A DNA stretch of 64,000 nt from Deinococcus sedimenti (lineage in GTDB: Bacteria > Deinococcota > Deinococci > Deinococcales > Deinococcaceae): contig NZ_BMQN01000005.1 in the NCBI RefSeq assembly GCF_014648135.1, positions 149,193 to 213,192 of the forward strand, read 5' to 3'. Under the pieces are notes generated by a model. That model did no database searches and was not told the origin of the DNA. It saw only the letters and a program-made list of their open reading frames with translations. Position numbers and translations under genes: made by a program. Positions within the stretch are counted from its first letter, which is position 1, and every line of letters starts with the position of its first letter. Of the stretch, positions 25,006 to 33,861 are shown one piece after another.

Positions 25006-26496
25006 ATGACGGAAGCAGTGAAGCCCGCCACGGCGGGCGCGAGGAAGGTGGGGTTCATCAGCCTGGGGTGCCCGAAGGCGCTGGTGGACAGCGAGCGGAT
25101 CCTGACGCAGCTGCGCGTCGAGGGGTACGAGGTCGCGCCCAGTTACGAGGACGCCGACGCCGTGATCGTGAACACGTGTGGGTTCATCACGCCTGCCGTG
25201 GAGGAATCCCTGAACGCGATCGGCGAGGCGCTGGACGCGACGGGGAAGGTCATCGTGACCGGCTGCCTGGGTGAACGCCCGGAGAAGATCATGGAGCGCC
25301 ATCCGAAGGTCGCGGCCATCACCGGCAGCGAGGCGGTGGATGACGTGATGGGGCACGTGCGGACCCTGCTGCCCATCGAGACGGACGCGTTCACGGGTCT
25401 GCTGCCGGTCGCGGCGCCCGGCATGCGCGCCGGGGCGGAACAGCCCGCCCGGGAGGACACCCGGCATGGGGACGTGTTCGCGCCCAGCGTGAAGCTCACG
25501 CCGCGTCACTACGCGTACGTGAAGATCGCCGAGGGCTGCAACCACACCTGCTCGTTCTGCATCATCCCGAAACTGCGCGGCCTGCAGGTGTCGCGGGATG
25601 CGGGCGCGGTGCTGTACGAGTCGTTCCGGTTGATCGCGGGCGGCACGAAGGAACTCATGATCATCAGCCAGGACACCAGCGCGTACGGCGTGGACGTCCG
25701 CTACCGCGAGTCCGAATTCCAGGGTGAGCAGGTCCGCGCGCACCTGACGGACCTCGCCGTGAAGCTCGGGGAGATGGGCGCGTGGGTGCGCATGCACTAC
25801 GTGTACCCGTACCCGCACGTCGAGAAGATCGTGGAACTCATGGCGCAGGGCAAGATCCTCCCGTACCTGGACGTGCCGCTGCAGCACGCCAGCCCGAAGG
25901 TGCTGCGCGCCATGCGCCGCCCCGGCGCGGGCAAGCAGCTGGACACCATCCGCCGCTGGCGCGAGATCTGCCCGGAACTCGTGATCCGCTCGACGTTCAT
26001 CGTGGGCTTCCCCGGCGAGACGGAAGCGGACTTCCAGGAGCTGCTGACGTTCCTGGAGGACGCCCGCCTGGACCGCGTGGGCGCCTTCGCGTACAGCGAC
26101 GTCGAGGAGGCGGACGCGAACGCGCTGCCCGGCGCGGTGCCACAGGAGGTCAAGGAGGAGCGCCTCGCGCGCTTCATGGAGGTCGCGCAGCGCATCAGCG
26201 CCGAGAAGCTCGCGGAGAAGGTCGGCACCGTCATGGACGTGATCATCGACGAGTTCAACGACGACGAGGACGACCAGCCCGGCACGAAGCTGATCGGCCG
26301 CACGAAGGGCGACGCGCCCGGCATCGACGGGCAGGTGTACGTGTACGCCGCCGACTTCGCCGGAGCCGTGAAGATCGGGGACATCGTCCGAGTGCGCATC
26401 GAGGACAGCGACGAGTACGACCTGTACGGCGAGGTCGTCGAGACGCCCGCGTGGCGCCCCAACGTGCCGCAGCTGGGGCACTTCGGCAAGCACTGA
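25006..26496 (+). CDS. rimO: Ribosomal protein S12 methylthiotransferase RimO
   Basis: A 496-residue radical-SAM enzyme that adds a methylthio group to an Asp of ribosomal protein S12. Three N-terminal cysteines for the auxiliary Fe-S cluster are in [19 protein letters not shown] and [10 protein letters not shown]. The radical-SAM motif is CNHTCSFC, preceded by [15 protein letters not shown]-type RNA/protein-binding domain ends the protein ([19 protein letters not shown]). RimO, not MiaB, is indicated by [14 protein letters not shown] 25006 follows GAGGAG; the in-frame ATG at 24985 has no such site. Confidence 0.94.
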   Translation: MTEAVKPATAGARKVGFISLGCPKALVDSERILTQLRVEGYEVAPSYEDADAVIVNTCGFITPAVEESLNAIGEALDATGKVIVTGCLGERPEKIMERHPKVAAITGSEAVDDVMGHVRTLLPIETDAFTGLLPVAAPGMRAGAEQPAREDTRHGDVFAPSVKLTPRHYAYVKIAEGCNHTCSFCIIPKLRGLQVSRDAGAVLYESFRLIAGGTKELMIISQDTSAYGVDVRYRESEFQGEQVRAHLTDLAVKLGEMGAWVRMHYVYPYPHVEKIVELMAQGKILPYLDVPLQHASPKVLRAMRRPGAGKQLDTIRRWREICPELVIRSTFIVGFPGETEADFQELLTFLEDARLDRVGAFAYSDVEEADANALPGAVPQEVKEERLARFMEVAQRISAEKLAEKVGTVMDVIIDEFNDDEDDQPGTKLIGRTKGDAPGIDGQVYVYAADFAGAVKIGDIVRVRIEDSDEYDLYGEVVETPAWRPNVPQLGHFGKH

Positions 26497-26589
26497 AACC
26501 AATAACCAGGGGGGGTGGGCTGCCCGGGTGGCCTGCCCCTTCACCGTTTCCGGGCGGCAGCTCACGCGGGGATGGGGGAGACTGCGGGG

Positions 26590-27099
26590 GTGATCCGACT
26601 GCATTTCAATCGACCCGGCAACCGCACGGGGCGGCAGCCGAGTACGTGGCTGCTGGACGTCCCGATCTTCACGGTCTGCCCGAACTGCGCCTTCACGCCG
26701 CATGAGGCGCTGCGGTACGTGGGGAGCCGTTACGGGTACGTGGGCGGGTTCACGTGCACCCAGTGCCGCGCGAAGGTGTCGATCACGGACGGCGACTGCC
26801 GCCCCCCGGTGCGCTTCACGGCCGACACGCCGGGCCACCCGCAGGTGTCGTTCGTGTACGAGGACGTGTACCGCCTGACCTGGGCGGACCTGGAACGCGC
26901 CGGGGCGCTGACCCGCACGCCCCTGATCCCGCCCGGCGAGAAGGGCTACGTGGACTTCGATGCCGCGCTGCGCGCCCTGGAGGTCGAGATCGCCCGCTTG
27001 GACCTCCCGCACGAGTCGGCCCCGCTGCCTGAGGGCGTGACGTGGGTACCCCTCCCGCTGCGGGCGTGGCTGGACGCGCTGCACACCCTGGGGGCGTGA
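26590..27099 (+). CDS. Zinc-ribbon-like protein of unknown function
   Basis: About 169 residues. Two CxxC pairs (VCPNCAF and FTCTQCRAK, 27 residues apart) suggest a zinc ribbon near the N-terminus, followed by a region with YEDVYRLTWADLERAG and a Leu/Pro-rich end. GTG 26590 is preferred because GAGACT ends 6 nt upstream, the leaderless spacing used elsewhere here; ATG 26572 has no ribosome-binding site. It lies downstream of rimO in the same direction after a 93-bp gap. No family is recognised; nucleic-acid or protein binding is only a guess. Confidence 0.6.
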   Translation: MIRLHFNRPGNRTGRQPSTWLLDVPIFTVCPNCAFTPHEALRYVGSRYGYVGGFTCTQCRAKVSITDGDCRPPVRFTADTPGHPQVSFVYEDVYRLTWADLERAGALTRTPLIPPGEKGYVDFDAALRALEVEIARLDLPHESAPLPEGVTWVPLPLRAWLDALHTLGA

Positions 27100-27219
27100 C
27101 GCTAGGGGTCTGACTGAGCCGGATTCATGCGAGGACTCGCCTGGCCTGCGCAGGGTGTACCGTGGATGGGTCAGCCCACATCTGTTCACGCTCCGCACCT
27201 GAGTTCAGGAGGCTTTCTC

Positions 27220-28545
27220 ATGACCACGGCCGCGTCCTCTCCTTCTCCTTCCGTCACTCCGGTCGCGCCGGGCCTGCCCCTGATCGGGAGTCTGCTGCCC
27301 ATGATGCGGGACAGCGAGGCTTTCCTGACGACCCAGGCGGCGCGGCTGGGGCCGTGTTTCCGGGTGCGGGTGCTGAATCAGTCCATGGTGGTGCTGGCCG
27401 GTCCGGCCGCCGCGCAGGTCATGACCGACAACACGGGCGAGGTGGATGCGTGGCGCGTCTGGGAGGGCATCATCCGTGAGTTCGGCGGGCGGCAGGTCCT
27501 GACCATGCTGGAGGGTCCGGATCACCTCGCCTACCGCGCGGCGGCCCGGGCAGGATTCGCGAAGGGGCGCGTGCTGGAGGGCCTGCCGCAGGTGGTCGCC
27601 CTGACCCGTGAGGCGCTGGACCGCACGGCGCCGGGCGAGGTGCTGCGGGTCGTGCCGTTCGCGCAGCGGCTCGTGGCGGACTGCATCGGCACGCTGACGC
27701 TGGGCCGCACGCCGGGCGCGCACCTGACGGACTTCATCACGTACTGGCACACGCAACTGGCGGTGCACCTGATCGGCTCGGCGCGTCCCGCGGCGCTGCG
27801 CCGGGCGGATTACCTGCGCGCGAAGGCCAGCGCCCGCGCGTTCGCTCAGGAGGTGCTGCATCAGGACAGCGGTGAGCAGCCCTCCAGTTACGTGCGTGAC
27901 CTGCGCCGCCTGCGGGACGCCCGCCCGGACCTGATGAACGACGAGGAACTGCTGTTCATGATGCTGATTCCCTACGTGGCCGGGCTGGACACGGTCGTGA
28001 ACGTCCTGTCCCTGACGCTGTACGAACTGTACCGGCGGCCCGAGGTGCTGGCGCGGGTGCAGGCCGAGGCGCGGCCCGTCGTGGAGGCCGGACTGCCCGC
28101 CGAGCGCCTGCGGGACCTGAAGGTCCTGCACGCCGCCGTGCTGGAGGTCATGCGGCTGTACCCCATCGCGAACATCCTGCCGCGGTACGCCACGCGGGAC
28201 TTCACCGTGCAGGGGCACGCGGTGCGGCAGGGCGAGCGGCTCCTGATGGCGCTGGCCACCTCGCAGCGTGACCCGGCGCTGTTCAGGAACCCGGAGCAGT
28301 TCGACGTGGACCGCTTCCTGCCGCCCCGCAGCGAGCACCGGCAGAAGGGCGCGTTCCAGCCGTACGGGGCGGGCGCGCACACCTGCCTGGGGGCGGGCAT
28401 GGCCGAGGCGCTCCTGTCGTCGGTGCTGGCGGTGACCGTCACGCACGGCCAGTTCGAGCTGTTTCCACAGACCTTCCGCATGAAACCCTTCCACTCCGCG
28501 AACCTGTCCCCGGACGGCCGCCTGAGCCTGCGCCGCACGTCGTAG
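27220..28545 (+). CDS. Cytochrome P450
   Basis: A 441-residue soluble haem monooxygenase. Visible landmarks are the oxygen-binding I-helix PYVAGLDTVVNVL, the K-helix ExxR in LEVMRLYP, and the haem loop FQPYGAGAHTCLGAG with the axial Cys. There is no membrane anchor, so it needs separate redox partners, and none is encoded nearby. The substrate is unknown; in Deinococcus one P450 acts in deinoxanthin (carotenoid) synthesis, but no carotenoid gene adjoins this one. ATG 27220 follows AGGAGG. It is transcribed with the same polarity as its neighbours but looks monocistronic. Confidence 0.92.
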   Translation: MTTAASSPSPSVTPVAPGLPLIGSLLPMMRDSEAFLTTQAARLGPCFRVRVLNQSMVVLAGPAAAQVMTDNTGEVDAWRVWEGIIREFGGRQVLTMLEGPDHLAYRAAARAGFAKGRVLEGLPQVVALTREALDRTAPGEVLRVVPFAQRLVADCIGTLTLGRTPGAHLTDFITYWHTQLAVHLIGSARPAALRRADYLRAKASARAFAQEVLHQDSGEQPSSYVRDLRRLRDARPDLMNDEELLFMMLIPYVAGLDTVVNVLSLTLYELYRRPEVLARVQAEARPVVEAGLPAERLRDLKVLHAAVLEVMRLYPIANILPRYATRDFTVQGHAVRQGERLLMALATSQRDPALFRNPEQFDVDRFLPPRSEHRQKGAFQPYGAGAHTCLGAGMAEALLSSVLAVTVTHGQFELFPQTFRMKPFHSANLSPDGRLSLRRTS

Positions 28546-28609
28546 GCCGCCCGGGCTGGGAAACCCCAGAGGTCCGGGGCGGCGCGAGACACCCGTGAGG
28601 TTTGTTCCT

Positions 28610-28615
28610 TAGACT
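28610..28615 (+). promoter_or_regulatory. -10 box for the prepilin peptidase
   Basis: TAGACT ends 6 nt before GTG 28622; no Shine-Dalgarno is present. Confidence 0.5.
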
Positions 28616-28621
28616 GCCGGG

Positions 28622-29773
28622 GTGACCCCTGACGTCCTATTCGTGATTCTCGCCGGGATTCTCGGTCTGCTGGTGGGTTCGTTCTCGAACGTGCTCATCT
28701 GGCGCCTGCCGCGCGGGGAGAGTATCGCGTTCCCGCCCAGCCACTGCCCGAACTGCGACCACCGCCTGGGCGTGCTGGACCTCGTACCCGTGCTGTCCTG
28801 GCTGAGCCTGGGCGGGAAGTGCCGCTACTGCAAGGCTCCCATCAAGGCGCGGTACCCGGTCGTGGAACTGCTGACCGGGATCGGGTACGCGGCCATCGCG
28901 GCGCTGTTCCCGCCGCTGGTCGTGGGGTGGGGCGCGCTGGGCCTGATGGTGCTGTTCACGCTGCTGCTGGTGGGCAGCGCCATCGACCTGGACACGTACA
29001 CCATTCCCGATGAGCTGACCCTGCCCGGCGTGGCGCTGGGCGTCCTGTTCGGCTTCCTGAATGGGCGTGCGGGCGTGGAGGGCCTGCCGGACCTCTCGGG
29101 CGCGGTGCAGGGGGCACTGCTGGGCGCCGGGGTGGTCGTGGCGATCAACCAGTTCGGGTCGTGGGTGATGCGCCGCTTCCGCGAGCGGTCCTGGCCGGAA
29201 TTCCCCATCGGGTACCAGCAGATCAGCCTCGCGCTGCTCGCGGGCGCGTGGCTGGGCCCGTGGTGGGGTGCCGGTGTGGGCCTGCTGTCCGCGCTGGTGA
29301 ACGTCGCGGCGCGCCGCGTGATCCGCATCCCGGAACTGCTCACGCTGGGCGGGCTGCTGGTCAGCGTGACGCTCGGCAGCGCCGGGTACGGCCCCGGCAT
29401 GATCCTGATGGTGCAGGGCGCACTGGCGGCCGCCGGGGTGGTGTCGCTGATGTGCGGCGTGTACTGGTGGATCCACTGGCGCCGCCACCGCGAGGACGAC
29501 GGCGCCAGCGACGACGCGAACGTGGACGCCAGCGCCATGGGCTTCGGCGACGTGAAACTCGCCGCCGTGATCGGCGCGTTCCTCGGCTGGGAGCGGCTGC
29601 TGCTGGCGCTGGTCGTCGCGGTGTTCGCCGGGGCGATCTTCGGGGTGGTGCAGCTCGCCGCGCGCCGCGAGAACCGCGTGAAGTTCGGGCCGTTCCTCGC
29701 GCTGGGCGCAGTGGTGGCCCTGCTGTGGGGCGGCACGCTGATCAGCAGTTACCGCGAGATGCTGGGCCTGTAG
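28622..29773 (+). CDS. pilD: Prepilin leader peptidase / N-methyltransferase (A24)
   Basis: A 383-residue polytopic membrane protein. The N-terminal methyltransferase region starts LGLLVGSFSNVLIWRLPRGES and has the paired zinc motif HCPNCDHR...KCRYCKAP. The first catalytic Asp is in VGSAIDLDTYTIPDELTLPG and the second in MGFGDVKLAAVIGAFLG (GFGDVK motif). A segment of about 100 residues with extra membrane helices separates the two, longer than in most PilD proteins. It processes type IV pilins and pseudopilins, needed for pili and DNA uptake. It starts at GTG 28622. A bidirectional hairpin terminator follows. Confidence 0.94.
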   Translation: MTPDVLFVILAGILGLLVGSFSNVLIWRLPRGESIAFPPSHCPNCDHRLGVLDLVPVLSWLSLGGKCRYCKAPIKARYPVVELLTGIGYAAIAALFPPLVVGWGALGLMVLFTLLLVGSAIDLDTYTIPDELTLPGVALGVLFGFLNGRAGVEGLPDLSGAVQGALLGAGVVVAINQFGSWVMRRFRERSWPEFPIGYQQISLALLAGAWLGPWWGAGVGLLSALVNVAARRVIRIPELLTLGGLLVSVTLGSAGYGPGMILMVQGALAAAGVVSLMCGVYWWIHWRRHREDDGASDDANVDASAMGFGDVKLAAVIGAFLGWERLLLALVVAVFAGAIFGVVQLAARRENRVKFGPFLALGAVVALLWGGTLISSYREMLGL

Positions 29774-29804
29774 TGGACCGGGTGACGGTTGAAAGTTGAA
29801 AGAG

Positions 29805-29835
29805 GGGGGCCAGAGGATTCACACCTCTGGCCCCC
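29805..29835. terminator. Bidirectional stem-loop terminator
   Basis: GGGGGCCAGAGG (29805-29816) pairs perfectly with CCTCTGGCCCCC (29824-29835) around a 7-base loop, between the convergent prepilin peptidase and CHRD-like lipoprotein genes. Short T and A runs flank it on both sides. Confidence 0.8.
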
Positions 29836-29851
29836 TTCCTGTGGAGGTTGG

Positions 29852-30289
29852 TTACATCTTGACGGTGGTGCAGCTCACGCCCGCGTCGGCGGGGGTGCCC
29901 GCGGCGTCGCTGGCGGTGTGGATGTTGAAGTACGTGGCGTTCATGACGTCACCGGCGGCGGCGCTGCCGGAGAGCATCAGCATGCCCATGGCGTCACTGC
30001 GACCGACGATCTTGCTGCTCATGATGGGCGCGCCGCCGCTGCTGCACGGGTCGGTGCTGGCGGTGCCCTGATTGTGGTAGTGCGCGACGTAGTAGGTGTT
30101 CGGGGCGAGGCCGCTGACCATGGCACTGGTCATGACGGTCATGCCGTCACGCTTGACGGTGACGTTGCCGCTGGAGTTCAGCGCGCCGCCCGCGGGCTGC
30201 TTGGCGAGGGTGTAGGTCATGGGGGCGTACATCATGGCGCAGGAACCGAGGGCGAGGGACATCGCGGACACGAGCAGGGTCTTTTTCAT
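29852..30289 (-). CDS. Small CHRD-like lipoprotein
   Basis: A 145-residue protein with a lipoprotein signal (MKKTLLVSAMSLALGSC) and ATG 30289 after GGAGG. The mature part is beta-rich: APNTYYVAHYHNQG, then two cysteines (DPCSSGG and VSCTTVKM) and YFNIHTASDAAG. The HYH and FNIHT patterns recall CHRD and Cu/Zn-SOD-like domains, but a full set of SOD metal ligands is not seen, so no dismutase activity is claimed. Likely anchored on the periplasmic side. It is a single gene. Confidence 0.7.
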   Translation of the reverse strand: MKKTLLVSAMSLALGSCAMMYAPMTYTLAKQPAGGALNSSGNVTVKRDGMTVMTSAMVSGLAPNTYYVAHYHNQGTASTDPCSSGGAPIMSSKIVGRSDAMGMLMLSGSAAAGDVMNATYFNIHTASDAAGTPADAGVSCTTVKM

Positions 30290-30410
30290 GTGGAACCTCC
30301 GTTGCACTGGTTTGAACGGGGCAGTGTGTGCCCACGCGCGCCCGCCAGAGTGTCAGTCTGCCCGCTTTGTGACGGGTCACTGAAGGCCCGCTGAAGCTCA
30401 GGTGCAGACT

Positions 30411-30416
30411 TATACT
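30411..30416 (+). promoter_or_regulatory. Probable -10 box of the aldehyde dehydrogenase-mobA operon
   Basis: TATACT lies 44 bp before ATG 30461. No good -35 is seen. Unlike most genes here, this one would have a leader of about 38 nt and a ribosome-binding site (GAGG). Confidence 0.5.
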
Positions 30417-30460
30417 GGGTTCAACCGCCCCGTGACGCCCTTCCCACCCGAGGTCCAACC

Positions 30461-31906
30461 ATGACGCAGACCCAGCCGCTCCCCACCGATCTTCAGGCGC
30501 TGTTCGACCGTCAACGCGCGCACCGCTGGACGGTCGCGCAGAGCACCCCGGCGCAGCGGCAGGCGATCCTGCGCCGCCTGCACGACGCGGTCAGGGCCCA
30601 CCGCGTCCACCTCGCCGACGCGCTGAGCACCGACCTCGGCAAGAGCCGCGCCGAGGCCGAGATCACCGAACTGCACCCCGTCCTGGAGGAAATCCAGCAC
30701 GCCATCCGCCGCCTGCCCCGCTGGATGGCGCCCCGCCGCGTCGACACCCCGGCCGTGCTGGCGGGCGCCCGCAGCGAGATCCACCCGCAGGCGCGCGGCG
30801 TCACGCTGATCCTCAGCCCCTGGAACTACCCCGTGAACCTCGCCCTGGCGCCCATCGTGGCGAGCCTCGCGGCGGGGAACACCGTGATCCTCAAACCCAG
30901 CGAGAAGGCCCCCAACGTGGCCCGCGCGCTGCGGCAACTGCTGGAAGCCACCTTCGACCCCGCGCTGGTCGCCGTCGTGGAAGGCGACGCGGACACCGCC
31001 CGGCAGCTGACCGAACTGCCCTTCGACCACATCTTCTTCACGGGCAGCACCGCCGTCGGGAAACACGTCATGCGCGCCGCGAGCGCCAACCTGACCAGCG
31101 TCACGCTGGAACTGGGCGGCAAGAGCCCCGCCCTGATCGACCGCAGCGCCGACCTGAACCTGACCGCCGAACGGCTCGCGTGGGGCAAACTGCTGAACGC
31201 CGGGCAGACCTGCGTCGCCCCCGACTACGTGCTGGTCCCCGAGGCGCAGCGGGACGCGCTGATCCTGCGCCTGGACGAGGTCATCGCCCGCCGCTACGGG
31301 GACCGCGCGTGGCTGCGCGCCGGACCCGACTACGGCCGCATGGTGGACGCCGCCAGCGTCGAGCGGCTGCACCACCTGACCCGCCAGAGCGTGCAGATGG
31401 GCGCCCGCATCGCGCTGGGCGGCGAATTCAGCCCCGCCGAGCGGTTCATCGCGCCGACCGTCGTGACCGACGTCACCCCCGACATGCCCCTCATGCAGGA
31501 GGAACTGTTCGGCCCGGTCCTCCCGGTCCTCACGTACCGCTCGCTGGACGACGCCCTGAACCTCATCCGCCGCCTGGACGCCCCCCTGGCCCTGTACCTG
31601 TTCAGCGGCGACGACGCCGTCACCCGCCGCGTCCAGCGCGAGACGACCAGCGGCGGCATGGTCGTGAACGGCACCATCGTGCACCTCAGCAACCCACACC
31701 TGCCCTTCGGCGGCGTCGGCCCCAGCGGCATGGGCAGCTACCACGGCCAGCACGGCTTCCGCACCTTCAGTCACGAACGCGCCGTCCTGACCGAACCCAC
31801 CCGGAGCCCCGTGCGGTTCACGTACCCGCCCTACGGCCGCCCCGGCCCGCGCCTGGTCGCGTGGGCCCTGCGCCTGCTCGAACGGCAGAGCGGCCCACGC
31901 GAATGA
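30461..31906 (+). CDS. NAD(P)-dependent aldehyde dehydrogenase
   Basis: A 481-residue ALDH of the short class-3-like type. Key elements are SPWNYPVNLALAP, LKPSEKAPN (cofactor Lys/Ser), FFTGSTAVGK (Rossmann loop), the general base Glu in TLELGGKSPA and the catalytic Cys in NAGQTCVAPDY. Class-3-like enzymes oxidise fatty and aromatic aldehydes; the true substrate is unknown. ATG 30461 follows GAGG. Its stop overlaps the mobA start (ATGA), so mobA is translationally coupled to it. Confidence 0.93.
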   Translation: MTQTQPLPTDLQALFDRQRAHRWTVAQSTPAQRQAILRRLHDAVRAHRVHLADALSTDLGKSRAEAEITELHPVLEEIQHAIRRLPRWMAPRRVDTPAVLAGARSEIHPQARGVTLILSPWNYPVNLALAPIVASLAAGNTVILKPSEKAPNVARALRQLLEATFDPALVAVVEGDADTARQLTELPFDHIFFTGSTAVGKHVMRAASANLTSVTLELGGKSPALIDRSADLNLTAERLAWGKLLNAGQTCVAPDYVLVPEAQRDALILRLDEVIARRYGDRAWLRAGPDYGRMVDAASVERLHHLTRQSVQMGARIALGGEFSPAERFIAPTVVTDVTPDMPLMQEELFGPVLPVLTYRSLDDALNLIRRLDAPLALYLFSGDDAVTRRVQRETTSGGMVVNGTIVHLSNPHLPFGGVGPSGMGSYHGQHGFRTFSHERAVLTEPTRSPVRFTYPPYGRPGPRLVAWALRLLERQSGPRE

Positions 31907-32463
31907 CCCCCGGGCTCTGGGCGGACGTGACCGGCGTCGTCACCGCCGGGGGCCGCTCCAGCCGCTTCGGCAGCGACAAGGCCCTCGTCACGTGGCAGGG
32001 CCACACGCTCCTCGAACGCGCCTGCGCCCCCCTGGACCGCGCCCCCACCCGCCTGCTCATCGCCCCCCAGGGCCGCTACCACGTGCCCGGCTGGACCGTC
32101 ACGCCCGACACCCGCCCCGGCGAAGGACCCCTGGCCGCCCTGGAAGCCGCGCTGAACGCCGCCCCGGACGGCTGGGTGGCCTTCACCGGCGTGGACCTGC
32201 CCAGCCTGACCCCCGCCTACTGGGACGCGCTGCTGGCCGCCCGCGAACCCGGCGCGCTGAGCGTGCAGACCCGCGACGGCCTGAACCGCCCCCAGCCCCT
32301 CGCGGCCCTGTACCACACCGACCTGCGCGCCCACGTCACCGAACTGCTCGACCTCGGCGAACGGCGCCTCAGACTCGCCGCGCCCGCCCCGCGGGTCCGG
32401 CACGTGCCCGGCATCGACCCCACCCTGCTGCGCAACGTGAACACCCCCGCCGATCTGCCCTGA
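31903..32463 (+). CDS. mobA: Molybdenum cofactor guanylyltransferase
   Basis: A 186-residue nucleotidyltransferase. The N-terminal GVVTAGGRSSRFGSDKALV is the GTP-binding GGxSxRxGxDK signature, and FTGVDLPSLTP holds the metal-binding Asp (GxDxP). It transfers GMP to molybdopterin to make the MGD form of the cofactor. ATG 31903 overlaps the aldehyde dehydrogenase stop. No other moa/moe genes are seen within the window. Confidence 0.9.
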   Translation: MTPGLWADVTGVVTAGGRSSRFGSDKALVTWQGHTLLERACAPLDRAPTRLLIAPQGRYHVPGWTVTPDTRPGEGPLAALEAALNAAPDGWVAFTGVDLPSLTPAYWDALLAAREPGALSVQTRDGLNRPQPLAALYHTDLRAHVTELLDLGERRLRLAAPAPRVRHVPGIDPTLLRNVNTPADLP

Positions 32464-32488
32464 ACGGGCGGCACGGTCACGGCAGGCG

Positions 32489-32980
32489 CTACCCGAAGCG
32501 GGCTTTGTGCTCCCGCTTCAGCCGCGCGTACTCCACGTTCGCCTCCGCCTCATCCCACTTCGCCTTGAAGATTCGCGCGGACTCGGCCTTCACCGGATCC
32601 TCCGGATCACGCGGGCGCTCCGCGCGGCCATGCGCGCCACTCTGGCCCTTCTTGTCGTCCGGAACCGGCCCCTCGTACTTCTTTCCGCCCCGGTGGTTCG
32701 CGTAGCGCCGCGCGCGCGTGAACCCCATCTGCAGGAACTTGCGGGCCATGTCCGCCCCCACGATGTCCCCCGCCTCCAGGTACGCCAGGAACATCCCATA
32801 GATGTGCTCGCTGCTCTCGCGGGCCACCTCCGGCGTCGCGAACCGCCAGTGCGGCAGGATCTCCGACTTGTACGGCTGCACCAGCAACACGCCCTGCTCC
32901 CCCACCCCCACCCGGTACAACTCCGGATGCGCGCGCAGGTCCAGTTCCGCGTACTTCAGGGAGTAATCGAACTTCGGCAC
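32489..32980 (-). CDS. DUF4385 family protein
   Basis: A 163-residue soluble protein starting at GTG 32980, chosen because GGAGG lies a few bases upstream. It begins MPKFDYSLKYAELDLRAHPELY, contains LLVQPYKSEILPHWRF and ARKFLQMGFTRARRYANHRGGKKYEG, and ends in a basic region (AESARIFKAKWDEAE). This matches the conserved DUF4385 family, whose function is unknown. It lies downstream of dps on the same strand, with a structured repeat between them. Confidence 0.82.
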   Translation of the reverse strand: MPKFDYSLKYAELDLRAHPELYRVGVGEQGVLLVQPYKSEILPHWRFATPEVARESSEHIYGMFLAYLEAGDIVGADMARKFLQMGFTRARRYANHRGGKKYEGPVPDDKKGQSGAHGRAERPRDPEDPVKAESARIFKAKWDEAEANVEYARLKREHKARFG

Positions 32981-33074
32981 CTTTCCTCCTGATGCGGGAT
33001 GAAAAAGGGCCACCGGGGCGGCCCGGCGGCCTCGCGCCTCTCTCGCTTCGCTCGGCCCAGACGGGCAGGCGTCA

Positions 33075-33207
33075 CAGCGGTTTCCAGTTCCATTGAGGGG
33101 CCAAAAGCACGCCCCTCAACTCCACCTCCAACCGCTGTCCTGCGCAGTTGCTCGCTCCGCTCAATTCAGAGGTAATGAGGGTGTCTCAATACCTCTGAAT
33201 TCTGATG
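33075..33207 (-). repeat. Stop-anchored structured repeat, copy E
   Basis: Read from the dps stop leftward: stem 1 (33201-33163, 17-base arms with one mismatch and a 5-base loop), the box GAGCGGAGCGAG, then GGTGGAGT, and stem 2 (TTGAGGGG/CCCCTCAA, 33119-33093, 11-base loop), enclosed by CAGCGGTT/AACCGCTG (33075-33082, 33130-33137). Stem sequences are unrelated to copies A and C but the order is the same. Confidence 0.75.
33163..33201. other. Long stem-loop immediately after dps
   Basis: AATTCAGAGGTA and TACCTCTGAATT pair perfectly and extend through TGAG to 16 of 17 positions. It begins 6 bp past the dps stop. It has no U-tract on the dps strand, so a role in mRNA 3'-end stability fits better than intrinsic termination. 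Confidence 0.65.
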
Positions 33208-33813
33208 TCAGTTCATCCGGTCGTCGTCCATGATCGCCTGGAGCATCCAGCGGATCTTGTCGATGGTCGCCGCGTACCCGTTGTACAGGTCGGCGGTCGC
33301 CGGGTCGTTCGCGTCGTCCACCGTCTGGCTGTCGTCGCGGTAGCCCTTGCCGACGCGGGTCAGGTCCGCGACCAGATCCGCCACCTGCGTGCGCGCGTCG
33401 CGCACCGTCTCGGTGGGGACCTTCACGACGCTGAACCGCTCGATGTCGCTCGGCGCGGCGATGGGGCTGCCGCCCAGCGCCACCAGACGCTCGGCCTGCT
33501 CGTCGATGGCGGGGAAGAACATGTCGATGAACTCGTCGTACGCGAGGTGCAGGTCACGGAAGAACCGCCCGCGGATGTCCCAGTGGTACTTCTTGAACTT
33601 CAGGTACAGGCTGATCGTCGTGGCGAGGTTCCGCTGCAGCGTCTCCGCGACCGTCCCGAACTCGGCTTCCGAGAGGTACGCGTGATCCACCAGCGCGTTG
33701 TTCGTGGTGTTCAGGTGCGCGGCGTCCGCCTTCGCCTGCCCGCTGGCCTTCCCGGCCGCCTTCTTCGCCGGGGCTGGGGCTTTCTTGGGGGCGGCCTTAC
33801 TCTTCTTCGTCAT
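33208..33813 (-). CDS. dps: DNA-binding ferritin-like protein Dps (Dps1 type)
   Basis: A 201-residue Dps with a Lys/Ala-rich N-terminal tail of about 30 residues (MTKKSKAAPKKAPAPAKKAA) that can bind DNA. The four-helix core follows: LATTISLYLKFKKYHWDIRGRFFRDLHLAYDEF holds the ferroxidase His and Asp, and FPAIDEQAERLVALGG the Glu. The C-terminus DKIRWMLQAIMDDDRMN matches D. radiodurans Dps1 closely from memory. It oxidises and stores iron, limiting Fenton damage to DNA. ATG 33813 lies 6 nt after TAGCTT. A strong hairpin repeat abuts its stop codon. Confidence 0.95.
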   Translation of the reverse strand: MTKKSKAAPKKAPAPAKKAAGKASGQAKADAAHLNTTNNALVDHAYLSEAEFGTVAETLQRNLATTISLYLKFKKYHWDIRGRFFRDLHLAYDEFIDMFFPAIDEQAERLVALGGSPIAAPSDIERFSVVKVPTETVRDARTQVADLVADLTRVGKGYRDDSQTVDDANDPATADLYNGYAATIDKIRWMLQAIMDDDRMN

Positions 33814-33819
33814 GCGGCC

Positions 33820-33825
33820 AAGCTA
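33820..33825 (-). promoter_or_regulatory. -10 box for dps
   Basis: TAGCTT on the minus strand, 6 nt before the dps ATG. Confidence 0.5.
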
Positions 33826-33861
33826 CTCCCGGCCCGCGTCAGGCGCCCATACGGGAAACCT

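Noticed and set aside
30415..30430. GGGTTCAACC resembling a tRNA T-loop
   Set aside because: No acceptor, D-arm or anticodon stem can be folded around it, and it lies in the aldehyde dehydrogenase leader.
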